This document shows, in pieces, positions 33,481 through 44,060 of a stretch of 64,000 nucleotides of DNA. The DNA lies in NCBI GenBank assembly GCA_963971575.1, contig OZ020611.1, positions 22,055,279-22,119,278 on the forward strand. Direction: 5' to 3'. The first letter of the stretch is position 1. Every line of letters begins with the position of its first letter. The notes below the pieces were generated by a model. The model saw only the letters and a program-made list of their open reading frames with translations, was not told the origin of the DNA and did no database searches. The stretch is from Liopterus haemorrhoidalis. Its lineage: Eukaryota; Arthropoda; Insecta; Coleoptera; Dytiscidae. The position numbers were made by a program, and so were the translations under genes.

Positions 33481-33512
33481 TAAATTTAATGTCTGCTAAG
33501 AGAGAAGCATTA

Positions 33513-34403
33513 AGGATTCCACACACCAAAGCGGCCGCGGTGGCGGCCACGGTGGCGATAATGCAGCGGCCTAACGCAACCTATACAATACAATGAGACC
33601 ACGCACATACAAGCGTTCCGCTATCTGAGAACGCCACCGACTGCAGCGTTCAGTCTAGCGATCACCAAACACTGGCGGCCAAACTCGACAAGTTGCGTTA
33701 GGCCGCGCGATATTCATTGTTTATATACCACAGAGTGAATATATTTAAGAAAATAAAGTCGAAAATAGATAATTTAACAGAAAAAATCATAGATCAGTAA
33801 AGGATCATTTAATTTTGTATGACTTAGCACATCCTGATTACAAGAATATTAGGAAAATAAATAAAGTGTGGGACGAAATAGGAAAAGTTTTGGAAATTGA
33901 TAGTAAAGTCTGTTCCAAACGATTAGGCGGAACTAGATTTTGCAATCTAGTTACTTTCATCGTTTAAATAATGCTTTTCAGCCGTTTTGTTTAAGCTTTG
34001 TAAATCATACTTGCAACAAACATTTTTTGGTTAAGGTTAATATCATTTTAAAATGTCATTTTCTTTATATTTTGATTTTTTGTGTCATTCTTAATACAAA
34101 TATCCCATTTATTTATTTTTTGTCATTAAAATATGTAAGAAAATTAATTTAAGTTTAATATGTCATTCGTTTCCATGGTTTCATTGTTGGAATTTTAAAT
34201 TTTAACATTCCAAAGGGGAAAAATGAAATAACCCAAGCAAGGTCCAATATTTTCATACAACTATATACCGTGATTCACTAACTGATCGCTACCGCTACCG
34301 CCACTCCCACCGCGTTAGTGTGAGGAGACCTGATCGCTACCGTGGCCGCCACCGTGGCCGCCACCGTGGCCGCCACCGCGGCCGCTTTGGTGTGTGGAAT
34401 CCT
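33513..34403. mobile_element. PIF/Harbinger-type element, TTA duplication, GC-rich ends
   Basis: 891 bp with ends AGGATTCCACACACC continuing into aaagcggccgcggtggcgg, inverted at the right, flanked by TTA (33510-33512 and 34404-34406). A 3-bp TTA/TAA target is typical of PIF/Harbinger. The right end has extra ggccgccaccgt 12-mers in tandem. It contains a MADF-like relic, the usual second protein of Harbinger elements. Confidence 0.8.
33797..33967 (+). pseudogene. MADF/Myb-SANT domain fragment (56 aa)
   Basis: Reads VKDHLILYDLAHPDYKNIRK, then NKVWDEIGKVL and KVCSKRLGG. The spacing L-Y-D...H-x-D-Y-K...W-x-E-I...C-x-K-R is the MADF pattern. Harbinger elements often encode a separate Myb/MADF protein that binds the ends with the transposase. 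The N-terminal start is lost and the sequence after the last Arg diverges from MADF, so this is a decayed fragment. The position between TTA-flanked GC-rich ends supports the assignment. Confidence 0.65.
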
Positions 34404-34406
34404 TTA

Positions 34407-35559
34407 GTGCATTTAGTATAAGTGATTGAATATAAGAAGACAGCAATATTTTGCTTTATTTTACGTTCCTTAAATAATATGAATTAAACTTTTCAGCAAT
34501 TTTCAGCCACACATCTTTATTATTCTGCCGATAATTGCGTCTGTCTTCTTATTTTCTAGCATTTTTATATAAAAAGTAATGCTTAAAGTATTGTTTGTAA
34601 TGTGTTGTAATCGTAATGAAAGAAGTACAGATATAAAAATAAAAGACAATGTTTATTTAAAAATTTATATTTATAGTTCTTTATATATCACGTTTACAAT
34701 AAATGCCCAAAATATTCTAAAAAAGGTTGCCTATAATTTATAAATTCATCCAAACAAATCGTCGATTTCGTCAAAGTACAACTAAAATATATATAAAACA
34801 CTAACATCACCATTATAAAAAAAATATTGATGCATAAAAACTAAACATTTGTATATTCTTTTAAAATTATATTGTTTTTCAATTAAAATTGAAATATTAA
34901 CACATTTTGCGAACTTGTTTTAGGTTATATGTTAGTTTATTAAGCACTTCACATAAGTCATTAGACAAATAAGCCTATTTATTAGCAACCTAATAACTAT
35001 TTCGGGATGGAAATCTCTGAAAAAATATGTTGCTTATAAATTTATTGGACAGTTTATTAACAACTGGAACTCTCGGCCCTAAGTAAGCATGTTGCGAGAG
35101 CATAATAAAATAAAGAGAATACTAATATCTAATGTCTAATTAACATCCATACTCGAACAGTAGTTCAAACCTGAACCCTTCATAACGTGGTTAACAAACT
35201 CATTCGGTCTACCCCAGTTGGCTTCGATTTAATTCAAAAATAAAAGCAACCCGTCCAGCTAATAAATATATCACCACACTTAAATTTAATAAACATAATC
35301 TTCTCAATCTAAAAGTCGAATCAATCAAATTTAATGAAATTTCCAGGACCAACATTGAGACGTTATAAGCGAGCTGAGCTTTGTTCCACTGCCGCCTGTG
35401 AGCTAAGCTTAAAGCGGGACGTGTAAGCGATTCCCGAACGAAGCTAATATGTACGGAGAACAATGATGGCTTATATTACATCCGTGGCTTATCCCCGTTC
35501 ATGCACTGGTTATGAACGCTAAATCCACTCACACCCGTCAACAACTAATTGCAATCACA
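34407..35559. other. No gene seen
   Basis: Includes an 84-aa minus frame (35209-35463) with no recognisable motif in a slightly GC-richer stretch (35160-35540). No terminal repeats. Confidence 0.45.
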
Positions 35560-37180
35560 ACAAAATGCTCTTAGATCTTTTCTGAAATATATTGAAAATT
35601 GTGGATGTTGAATTTTCACACATTTCAAGATTTTGTAGATATTTAATAAGTAAGTGTAAGAAGCATAATGTTGGATGTCAACGAATATTTTTTCTATAAT
35701 CGCATCAAAATCAACAGTTCTGTTGATAATCATTTTAATTCGATAATTGAGTACCAAGAGGGGAAGTATTTTAAGATCGCAGCGCTATTTCGGCATACTT
35801 AGAACCTTCAAAATAGACATTCATTACATATAAACAACGTGAATTTTAATGTTTACTGGTGGTTTTTGTAATTTTGCTACAATATTAATACTTGTTTTTA
35901 TGCAATTATATTTTAATGCAAACATTTTTTATAAAAAAAGCGCAATAGAATGTCTATTTCTGTAGTTCCTAAAATCCCACCAGATGTCATATCGCTTAGC
36001 AAATTTTTCCTTAGAGCTTTTCCTATCCAAGTCTTCAATAAATTAATAAAAAATATATTGATAATTGGCTTCATTTTTCAATTTCAGAAACGTATTTCTC
36101 GCTATTAACAATATGTTATTTGTTTTATAAGTATGTCACTACCATAAATGATTTGTTCCTTTTTAAATAATTCAAATAGGATGAATCATGAATCATGATA
36201 TAAGATTTAAAAAAATTAAATAATTTGCGAAATTTTCATCACAATAAAATTTAAATTAAATTGAATGCTTCGTATTCAAGTCTTTATTAAATTAATTAGA
36301 AATATATTTATAAATGGTTTATTTTTTCCAATTACAGAAACGTATTTCTCAGTATTAACAATGTGTTATTTGATTTATAAGTGATTCATCACTATTAATG
36401 ATTTATTCCTCTTTGATACCTTGAAAACAAAAAACTAAAGTAATTCAAACAATAGGTTGAATCATGACGCATAATAGTATGCTGAGCCTACTAAACTCTA
36501 CACACTACACCCTACATACATGAACTTGGTTCCCAGCTCTTAAAAATTTTATTATATTTTTAATTTCAAAAACAGATCACATTATCTTAGCCATAAATAC
36601 AAAAAATCCATAACATTATGAAAAAATAATTAATTTTGTCAAAAATATAAAAACTGCAATATTTTCCAAAAACGAAATTCGAAATTTCTTATCTTACGTT
36701 TCCGGTTTAGATCAATTACTTTTTTCAGATTTTTAGTTTAACCTCTTTGCGTTAAAGGGTGCGGCACAGTATTTTCATTAGTACATTTCAGGAAAAATGG
36801 TATTAAAATTAAAAAATTCTAAAAAACTTTACTTTCTTTAATCTACGTCTTAAGAGCTTTCTTTTGATACCACACAATAAATTTAAAATTTTCACATTTT
36901 TTGACTAACCCCTCTGGCAAATAGAGTGGCAAATAGAGACTAAAGATTTTTGTCAAATTTTTGGCGAAAATCTCATAAAAAGAAATGTTTTTCACAAATA
37001 AAAATTTGCTAGTTTATCCACGCATTAACAGGTTTCATTTGATACCCACTCAAAAAAAAAAAAATTAATATATATTTTTTCTTTAAATATATATTTGATT
37101 ATATTTATTTCGTGATGCGTTATTTTAACCTCTCAGTATTTTTCCAATGGGTCAAAGAGTTGTATAAACATGTCAAATTT
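35560..37180 (-). repeat. Divergent module A / family B relative, reverse
   Basis: From left: reversed tail (gaattttcacacatttcaag), two tandem partial copies of the family B block (about 36020-36250 and 36270-36490, each with acgtatttctc and attaacaatatgttatttg), then a reversed left arm (gtttccggtttagatca, gcgttaaagggtgcggcac, ggtttcatttgatacccac, gtcaaagagttgtataaac). The start hairpin and GTCT tract are missing. Confidence 0.7.
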
Positions 37181-37323
37181 CAAGTGGTGTACTGCGGCAC
37201 ATTCGTGTGCCGTTATAAAATCGCTGGTGTGTCGTCAATTATTAAGGTTGTATTAAAATCAAAAATTGCTAAACTTTATAAACAACATTTTTAAAAATAC
37301 CGTAATGATATCACATCAATATA

Positions 37324-38064
37324 CGAGGGATGTTTCCTAAATTCTGGGAATTGTGCTATAATTAAATTACGCAGAACTTATAGGCAATGTTATTGGTGCC
37401 AGACAAGTCTTGACATGTTTATGCAACTATCTAGTGCAATATTGTTCAGCCTGATTTAGGTGTTCGACTGATATAGACGCGTTTTCATAGCACTGTTTTT
37501 GTAACCATGGAAGACGCAGCAAAATCTCAAAGAGCAATAATTTTCTTTTTGTGGAAAGAAGGTGTGAAAACTTCAGAAATAATTCAGCGTCTGCAAGGAG
37601 TATTTGGTGACTCTGCAGAATACAAAAGTACTGTTTATCGATGGATCGATCGTTTTAAAACCGGTAGAACATCACTAAAAGACGATCTACGCAGTGGGTG
37701 CCCAAGCACGTCGGTAAATGAAAGAAACATTACTGCCGTCGAAGACCTACTGAAAGAGGCCAGGCGAATGACTATTCGTCAAATTAGTGTGCGCCTAGGG
37801 ATAGGTACACGACAACTTCATGACATCTTGCATGATTGTTTGGGCGTTAGCAAGGTTTCGCCGCGCTGGGTGCCAAGGCTGTTAGGACCAGAACAGAAAC
37901 TCAATAGGTTTGATACTTTAAAAAATTAAAATTAGTTTATCGTTGGGATAAATGTATTCAGTTAAATGGAGATTATGTTGAAAAACAACATTGTAATATT
38001 GACGAAATTTAACAAAGTAATAAAAATTATAGCTAAATTCCCAGAACTTTGGAAACATCCCTCG
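37324..38064 (+). mobile_element. mariner element, 3'-deleted, TA duplication
   Basis: 741 bp with ends CGAGGGATGTTTCC and inverse, flanked by TA (37322-37323 and 38065-38066). The inverted similarity continues through ctgggaattnngctataatt. It contains the N-terminal half of a mariner transposase. Confidence 0.9.
37507..37929 (+). CDS. mariner transposase N-terminal half (140 aa)
   Basis: Starts MEDAAKSQRAIIFFLWKEG, the usual start of mariner transposases. Residues about 5-60 form the first helix-turn-helix, ending STVYRWIDRFKTGRTS with the conserved W-x3-F-x2-G block and followed by DDLRSGCPST, the D-x2-R-x-G-x-P linker. The second helix-turn-helix (MTIRQISVRLGIGTRQLHDI) follows, then RWVPRLLGPEQK, the WVPRxL block. 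The frame stops about 10 residues later, so the whole DDD catalytic domain is absent. It could bind ends at most. It lies inside TA-flanked mariner ends. Confidence 0.93.
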   Translation: MEDAAKSQRAIIFFLWKEGVKTSEIIQRLQGVFGDSAEYKSTVYRWIDRFKTGRTSLKDDLRSGCPSTSVNERNITAVEDLLKEARRMTIRQISVRLGIGTRQLHDILHDCLGVSKVSPRWVPRLLGPEQKLNRFDTLKN

Positions 38065-38099
38065 TATCAACATATTTTATAATTATAAAATTTCCCATA

Positions 38100-38276
38100 A
38101 CAAAATTGTTTTATTTATTTATTTTACATCGGTTTATTTCTGCAACGAGGCTAATCGCCGACCATAACAAAAATTTATGGTGTGCCTTGAAAATTATAGG
38201 ACTCTGAACAATGTGCCATAATTTGCAAAAGGTTGACACACGCTGGTATAGCCGAGCTGCCGAAACATTGTTGTAC
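38100..38276. other. No gene seen
   Basis: Short spacer with tggtgtgcc and ttgacacacgctgg motifs that hint at another decayed element end. Not resolved. Confidence 0.3.
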
Positions 38277-38608
38277 AGGGCCAGCTAAAGGGTATCTGGC
38301 GCCCCGAGAGATTTTTCTAAATCTCCTTTCGTGCCTCCCCTCCTTTTACTAGAAGCCTGAAGTGTCACCCAGTAAAAAAAAAGGTAGTTATTTCTAAATT
38401 TCCTTGCATGGTGCCTTCTTTTACTAGAAGCCTGAATAATAGTAGCCCAGTAAATAAAAGTAGTTTTTGCTAGATTTAATTAAAAGTCACAATACTTATT
38501 ACAAAAATGAATATTATTTTAATTAAAGTTATTTTGATATTGTAATAGGTATTACATTTTTTCTTCGACTCGGCGCCTGGCGCCCTGATGCTGTGCATCG
38601 CCTGCATA
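38277..38608. mobile_element. Possible small hAT-like element
   Basis: Imperfect inverted ends with CAGGGCCAGC...tctggcgccccg on the left and, reversed, caggcgatgc...agggcgccaggcgcc on the right. Inside, a segment of about 77 bp with ccttttactagaagcctga is tandemly duplicated (38322-38470). No 8-bp duplication is visible, hence low confidence. Confidence 0.35.
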
Positions 38609-39039
38609 CCGTCTTGAGCCGCTGTTTTTATAGTTACGTTACTTCAAAGGTCACAACTGCGCACAGCTCTTAACCTAAAACTTTTAGATCTTATCATCAA
38701 AATTATCATCGAACTAAATATTTTCAGTAGGTCTGTTTCACTAAAATAAAAGAGTGAAAGGCAATACTAGTCTAATGATCAAATTTAAAAAAAAAATAAC
38801 TATTTCTTGTCCACTAACTTTGTCATTGAAATTATAAGGTAATATGGCGAATTGCTTTGATTACGCGATTAAGCAAATACCCTTATTTGGCTATCTTGGT
38901 CATTCCTAAGAAATGTTAAAAATGTTAAAATGCTGACTAAAAATGTAATGAACAATAATTTAGACTAGAGTGACCATTCGTCCCGCATTTTAACATTTTG
39001 TCCCGCATTAAGATGCGTCCCACAAAAGTCCCGCATTTT

Positions 39040-39170
39040 CCCGCATTTTGGATTTGGGAGGTGAGGACCTTTTTTTTTACTCTTCACGTGGATTTGGGAG
39101 GTGAAGACCTTTTTTTTTTGCTCTTCACTTGGATTTTGGGAGATAAGGACCTTTTTTTGCTCCGTCCCGC
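39040..39170 (+). repeat. GAGGACC minisatellite, three units
   Basis: Units of about 40 bp reading ggatttgggaggtgaggacc, a T-run, then ctcttcactt. The same unit borders module A in the hAT shells at 10998, 16763, 41352 and 50940. Confidence 0.85.
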
Positions 39171-39452
39171 ATTGCCTTCTTAACCGTTAACCGCTTATAT
39201 GACGCCTGAGAGGCGCTATGGTAATTAAACTAATAATTTTAACTCCTTATTATCAATATTTAAGAAAATCCTTTTTAGTACCCTTCCGATGAAATGTTGT
39301 AATATAGAATTCATTATAAAATTCGCTTAATGTTCACTATAACATTGTAAATTTTATATTTTGTTAAAAACTACGTCATCCGTCTACATGGCGCCTTAGC
39401 GGCGCTGGCGGCGTTCTAACTGCTGGACATTTAAAATCCTCAGATGTAAGCG

Positions 39453-40331
39453 TTGATCGTTTGTGGAGTAATAAATGGACCTCCAATATTTCGAGCTACT
39501 ATGTCAAAATACAGATTCAAAGAGATAATACGTTTTATGAGATTCGATGATAAAAATTCCAGACCACAGAAACGAGCAACTGATAAACTGGCTTGTATAA
39601 GAGACGTTTGGCAGGGTCTAAATAAAAATCTCGGAAAATATTATATGCCAGGTTCTAATATAACTGTAGATGAACAATTAGTTGGTTACGATGGGAAATG
39701 TCCATTCAAACAATATATGTCATCAAAACCAGAAAAATATGGTATGAAAATATTTTGGATCAATGATTCAGAAAATGGATATCCTCTAGGCGGAGTTCCT
39801 TATTTAGGTAAAGAGGGTAACGAACGAGCGACAAATCTCGGAGAAAAGCTTGTTGAAAAGTTGAGTACACTATATTATCACACCAATCGAAATGTGACGT
39901 GCGATAATTTTTTTACTACAAAACAATTGGCTTTGAATCTTAAAAGTTCTGGACTCACATTGTTAGGAACACTTCGAAAAAATAAGCAATATATTCCAAA
40001 TAATTTTCAGACAAATCGTTCCCGGGAAGAATTTTCTTCAATTTTTGGGTTTACCAAAGCACTCACATTAGTCTCCTACGTGCCAAAAAAGGGTAGAGCT
40101 GTTATATTACTATCTTCTATGCTTCACGATGATGCTTTGACAGAAAATAAACAAAAATCTGAAATAATAATAGATTATAACAAATCTAAAGGCGGAACTG
40201 ATCTAATGGATAAGATGTTACGATCGTATACCTGTAAAAGAAAGTGTATTAGATGGCCTATGGCTTTTTTTTATGAATTTATTGGATATAGCTGGATTGG
40301 CAGGATATATAATCCATACAAATATTTATAA
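39453..40331 (+). CDS. piggyBac transposase, catalytic part (292 aa, truncated)
   Basis: Covers most of the DDE_Tnp_1_7 domain. Residues about 21-33 (YRFKEIIRFMRFD) are the N-terminal F-x2-I-x2-x-L-R-F-D block. ITVDEQLVGYDGKCPFKQYM near residues 69-88 holds the first catalytic Asp. VTCDNFFTT near 148-156 holds the second. KGGTDLMDKM near 246-255 holds the third. All three Asp residues are present. The native N-terminus is missing or frameshifted, so the first Met is internal. The frame ends early at PYKYL, after which the C-terminal part continues in other frames to 40631. Coding content implies a fairly recent element but not an active one. Confidence 0.95.
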   Translation: MIVCGVINGPPIFRATMSKYRFKEIIRFMRFDDKNSRPQKRATDKLACIRDVWQGLNKNLGKYYMPGSNITVDEQLVGYDGKCPFKQYMSSKPEKYGMKIFWINDSENGYPLGGVPYLGKEGNERATNLGEKLVEKLSTLYYHTNRNVTCDNFFTTKQLALNLKSSGLTLLGTLRKNKQYIPNNFQTNRSREEFSSIFGFTKALTLVSYVPKKGRAVILLSSMLHDDALTENKQKSEIIIDYNKSKGGTDLMDKMLRSYTCKRKCIRWPMAFFYEFIGYSWIGRIYNPYKYL

Positions 40332-40631
40332 ACAATGGAACATAGGAAAAAACGATAGACGAAATATCTACCTCGAAGAATTGAGTGAAGAATTAATCAT
40401 GGATCAAATTCAGCGACGTCTCTCAAAACATACGGAGTAAATCTGAAGAAGAATATTGCTACATTATGTGGTCTGGACGAACCTTCGACATCAAACTCAC
40501 AACCAAAAAAGAAATACCGAACGCAATGCCATTTACGTGAATCGAAAATTTTTCAACATTGCGCATATTGTAAGAAAAATGTTTGTAATGATCATTCAAA
40601 TTTGATATGTAATAATTGTGTTAATAAATAA
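40332..40631 (+). pseudogene. piggyBac transposase C-terminal region with cysteine-rich domain
   Basis: Continuation of the transposase after the frame break. Near 40520-40631 it reads QCHLRESKIFQHC, then CKKNVCNDHSNLICNNC and a stop, which is the cysteine-rich zinc-binding tail. At least one frameshift and a tga/taa interruption separate it from the catalytic part. Confidence 0.85.
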
Positions 40632-40811
40632 TTTAAATTATAGTAGATATACTTTATGCACTATTTATATCTTTTATTTTCGAGTTTTCAAATCACAAAA
40701 AATATAACGGTTTTACTACAAGCGCCGGTAAGGCGTCGAGACAACTGATGGCTGACAAAATTCATATAGTCGGTTAACGGTTAAGAAAATGGTTTTAACG
40801 CTAATTTAGAC

Positions 40812-41343
40812 GTTATTTTTAAACGCAACGTATCAGTGATGTTCAGCAGACAATAAATCAAATAATTTAATAAAGAGCTAATGTAATGTTTACAGGGTGT
40901 TTGTAATGAAGTTACCAATATTAAATAATAACAGAAATCCTTGTGTAATCCCTGGTATTAGGTGCGGAGGTCGAGCAAATAAGAACAACAGTATTTATGT
41001 GGATCAGTTGTAGCAGGGTGTGTGCATTGCAGTGTGTAGCGACTAGCGACACATGTAATAGCGCAAGACGAGGGTGTTGATGTAATGAATATTGTAAATG
41101 TTATACAATGGCTTTGTTTGCGGCACGCCGAGGGTACCCTGATTTTATACACCAGAAATATTCGCAGAACAGTATTAGTCGAAATTTATCAAGAAATTGA
41201 ATATGAGTAAAATTAGATGGTGTCTCATAAATTGCGGAAGGGTTGAATCAGTGGAGAGCACTGGATCACGTGCCCTCCTTTAGGTCCAATGAAATGGTAA
41301 CTTAACAAATTTAAAATAATCGTACAGCAAAATAACTTTTCAC
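40812..41343. other. No gene seen
   Basis: Moderately AT-rich DNA with no recognisable frame. It includes the 64-aa minus frame at 40958-41152, which shows no known motif. Confidence 0.45.
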
Positions 41344-41431
41344 AATATATACAGGGCTGCCGAGACGACTTCTGGGGACCCGGGGAGAAACTCTCTTTGG
41401 AGGTCTCGGGTAATGATTGATGACCTAAAAA

Positions 41432-42282
41432 ATAAAATTTATGTGAAGTGTGAATATTCACACATTTCAGGGTTTCGCAGGTATATAATAAGTGAAGGCG
41501 GTATGGTGACGGCGGTGTGTAGGACAAATTTTACTTTGTACTAATCACGGCAAAATGAACGATATTTTTAAAATAATTTATTGTCTGTTAATCATATAAT
41601 AAGACTGGTTATTAAATTTACGCTCTTAAAAATTAAATACAACATTTGTCAAAATATAACTAGAATTTTGACTAAATAATTTCAACATAATAAAAATGCA
41701 AAAAAAAAAACAGAAATAATTAAATTCACTCAGTACTCGAACTCGAAACCCTTCGTTTTCCAGCTCATTTTAGCAGTGCTCTAACCCATTCGGCTATCGC
41801 ACGCTTTGTATGTGAGTGTCTTACATTGGTATAACTTTTGTACTTTGTGAACCAAAAACCACAAAAAATGTGTTATTTTCCGAAAACATAATCTGATCAA
41901 AAATTCCTGTTGTACTATTTCGGTTCACACCAATATACATTACTTAGAATTTTTTTAGATTTTTAGTTTAAACCATCTGGGCTACAGGGTGTGGGACAAA
42001 ATTTTTTTTGCACAATTTTGGCAAAAATCGCATCAAAATAATTTATTTTGCAAAAATAAAAATTTGATCGTTAATCCACGTACTAAGGGCTTTCATTTGA
42101 TACCCTACTCAGAATTTAAAAAAAATATTTTTGTTTTCGATGAGCACATATTTGTTTATATTTTTAGGGGGGTATGTTTTTTAGATGTTTTAGTATTTTT
42201 CCTATGTGCGGGTCAAAGAGTTGTATAAGCATGCCAAATTTCAACTCTCTAGGTTTAGCCGTTTGGCTACAATTTTTACCGA

Positions 42283-42316
<34 letters not shown>

Positions 42317-42363
42317 GACAAAATGACGGTATAAGGGTTTTTTGGTCATACCTACAAAACCCT
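41432..42363 (-). repeat. Module A copy 7 (reverse)
   Basis: Near twin of copy 3 in the opposite orientation, with the same shortened right arm and a related cassette. About seven to eight GACA units at 42283-42313. Ends cctacaaaaccct beside aaaaaggtcctcac. Confidence 0.92.
41728..41806 (-). other. tRNA-like cassette of module A copy 7
   Basis: Minus-strand A-box TAGCCGAATGGG (41785-41796) fits TRGCNNARYNGG exactly and is followed by ttagagcactgc, like a tRNA D-arm. The B-box GTTCGAGTAC is at 41733-41742. Confidence 0.72.
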
Positions 42364-42435
42364 AAAAAGGTCCTCACATACAAAAAACAAGTGATGAGCA
42401 CAAAAAAGGTCCTCACTTCCAAAATACAAGTGAGT
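42364..42435 (-). repeat. GAGGACC minisatellite, two units
   Basis: Reverse units aaaggtcctcacatac and aaaaggtcctcacttccaaa with caagtgatgagca between them, adjoining the start of module A copy 7. Confidence 0.85.
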
Positions 42436-42764
42436 GACGGCCACGCACCGACTCCGGAGCCCCAAACACCCGGGGGCCCCGGGAATTTTTCCCGGCTACC
42501 TTCTTGTCGGGCCTGAATATATAAGCTATATTTTTTTATCTTAAGTTTATATCTAGTTTTCTTAAGTATAAATAAGAAATCCTTCTTCCGTCACATGAAT
42601 CTGTCCAGTCGGTAGTAATTGTGGCCTGGCGGCTGGAATATAAACAAATCTGAATTTAACGAAGAAAAGCATTTTGAGGGATATCAAATGAAAGTTTTTG
42701 TTATATGCATTATTAACAATCACATTTTTTTTTTTTTTAATAATGAAATTATCAACTCGTTTTT

Positions 42765-43820
42765 AGGGTTTTGTAGGTATGACCAAAAAACCCTTATACC
42801 GTCATTTTGTCGTCTGTCTGTCTGTCTGTCTGTCTGTCTGTTCGGTAAAAATTGTAGCCAAACGGCTAAACCTAGAGAGTTGAAATTTGGCATGCTTGTA
42901 CAACTTTTTGATCCGCACATAGGAAAAATACTAAAACATCTAAAAAACATATCCCCCTAAAAATATAAACAAATATGTGCTCATCGAAAAAAAAAAATAT
43001 TTTTTTTAAATTCTGAATAGGGTATCAAATGAAAGCCCTTAGTACGTGGATTAACGATCAAAATTTGATTTTTGCAAAATAAATTATTTTGACGCGATTT
43101 TTGTCAAAATTGTGCAAAAAATTTTTTGTCGCACACCCTGTAGCCCAGATGGTTTAAACTAAAAATCTGAAAAAATTCTAAGTAATGTATATTGGTGCGA
43201 ACCGGAATAGTACAACAGGAATTTTTGATCAGATTATGTTTTCGGAAAATAATGCATTTTTTGTGTTTTTAACCAAAATATGTTAAATATTTAATTCGCT
43301 ATGTAACCAAGTTGATACGTCAGCGCTCATAGCGATGTGCGTTTAGTCATTGGTTTTCTAATTTGTCAAACAGGTTACTTGCAAACTAGAGTTCGAATCC
43401 TGTCAGTTTTTTTTTTTGCAGTTTTTTTTTGGTTTAAATTATTTTGTCAAAATTCTAGTTATATTTTGGTAAATGTTGCATTTAATTTTTAAAAGCGTAA
43501 ATTTAATAACCAGTGGGAAGTGTTGAAATTATAATTTAATTCTGTTTGATGTATACGAAATCAGAGGGCGGGGCTAATGATTTAAGCAACCAATAGAAGC
43601 CATAGGCGTAATTTTCAAAATCTTAATGAACCTTGCTATGTAAAAAAATACTGCACATATTTAGAAACTTAAATAATGGTATTAGGCATTCGATTTAAAA
43701 TTCATAAAAAAATATTTTGACATAAAATTTGTTTTGGCATCCCAAATAATCATCATTCAGTTATTAAATACCTGCAAAACCCTGAAATGTGTGAAAATTC
43801 ACACTTCACATCAATTTTTT
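42765..43820 (+). repeat. Module A copy 8 (forward), complete
   Basis: Good reference copy: start hairpin AGGGTTTTG...AAAAACCCTT, (GTCT)7, left arm, cassette (about 43322-43406), right arm, terminal gtgtgaaaattcacac hairpin and cacatcaattttt. It is preceded by actcgttttt with no minisatellite. Confidence 0.93.
43322..43406 (+). other. tRNA-like cassette of module A copy 8 (A-box decayed)
   Basis: B-box AGTTCGAATCC at 43390-43400 is intact. The A-box is not clear (best candidate tagcgatgtgcg near 43333). Shares acttgcaaactag with copy 6. Confidence 0.55.
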
Positions 43821-43841
43821 TTGTAAATATCAATATCCTAC

Positions 43842-44060
43842 AGCAGGGGTGTCAAACTTATTTGGTTCGCGGTCTATTTTTCATAAAAACTGATAAGCAG
43901 TGACGGAACTTATATAATAACAAATAGTATAACAAACATCCAGAAGGACTCCTTGAAATTTTTTTATAAAGTGAAAATGGAGAAGAAAGTATAGTATTTT
44001 ACATTTTTAAATATGTTTTTATTCTAAATAAGTTTTTTTTTTTCATTAACGCTTCAGGGG
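43842..44060 (+). mobile_element. hAT-type left end, partner not found
   Basis: CAGGGGTGTCAAACTTATTT followed by ggttcgcggtc is a classic hAT-type terminus. A caggggccac motif at about 44054 resembles the usual subterminal block, but no closing inverted end or duplication was found. Confidence 0.45.

Larger units (their letters stand above)
39184..40780 (+). mobile_element. piggyBac-type transposon, TTAA duplication
   Basis: 1597 bp with ends CCGTTAACCG and inverse, followed by tatatga-type matches and then inverted ggcgcc-rich motifs. Flanked by TTAA at 39180-39183 and 40781-40784. It contains a large piece of a DDD transposase and its cysteine-rich tail, both on the plus strand. Inserted in the hAT MITE at 38966-40803. 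Confidence 0.95.
38966..40803. mobile_element. hAT-like MITE (TSD ATTTAGAC) split by a piggyBac element
   Basis: Starts TAGAGTGACCATTCG and ends ...atggttttaacgcta. The ends are only weakly inverted, but the flanks are a perfect 8-bp duplication ATTTAGAC (38958-38965 and 40804-40811). Its interior has tcccgcatt repeats and three minisatellite units (39040-39170) but no module A. The start resembles the shell at 50940. Confidence 0.75.
41352..42515. mobile_element. hAT shell 3 (TSD AATATATA) enclosing module A copy 7
   Basis: Left end CAGGGCTGCCGAGACGAC, right end reversed CAGGCCCGACAAGAAGG, followed by gggacccgggg / cccgggggccccggg subterminal G/C blocks. Perfect 8-bp duplication AATATATA at 41344-41351 and 42516-42523. 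The interior is a reverse module A plus two minisatellite units (42364-42435). Confidence 0.85.

Noticed and set aside
35209..35463. 84-aa minus-strand frame as a gene
   Set aside because: It has no known motif and no supporting flanking features. Chance length for this composition is plausible.
37182..38249. An outer hAT-like element around the mariner, suggested by gtggtgtactgcggcacattc and ttgacacacgctgg
   Set aside because: The two ends do not align well and I found no target duplication.
42765..43820. Module A as a Helitron
   Set aside because: There is a hairpin near the 3' end, but no 5' TC, no 3' CTRR and no consistent A/T insertion site. Ends are bordered by T-runs.
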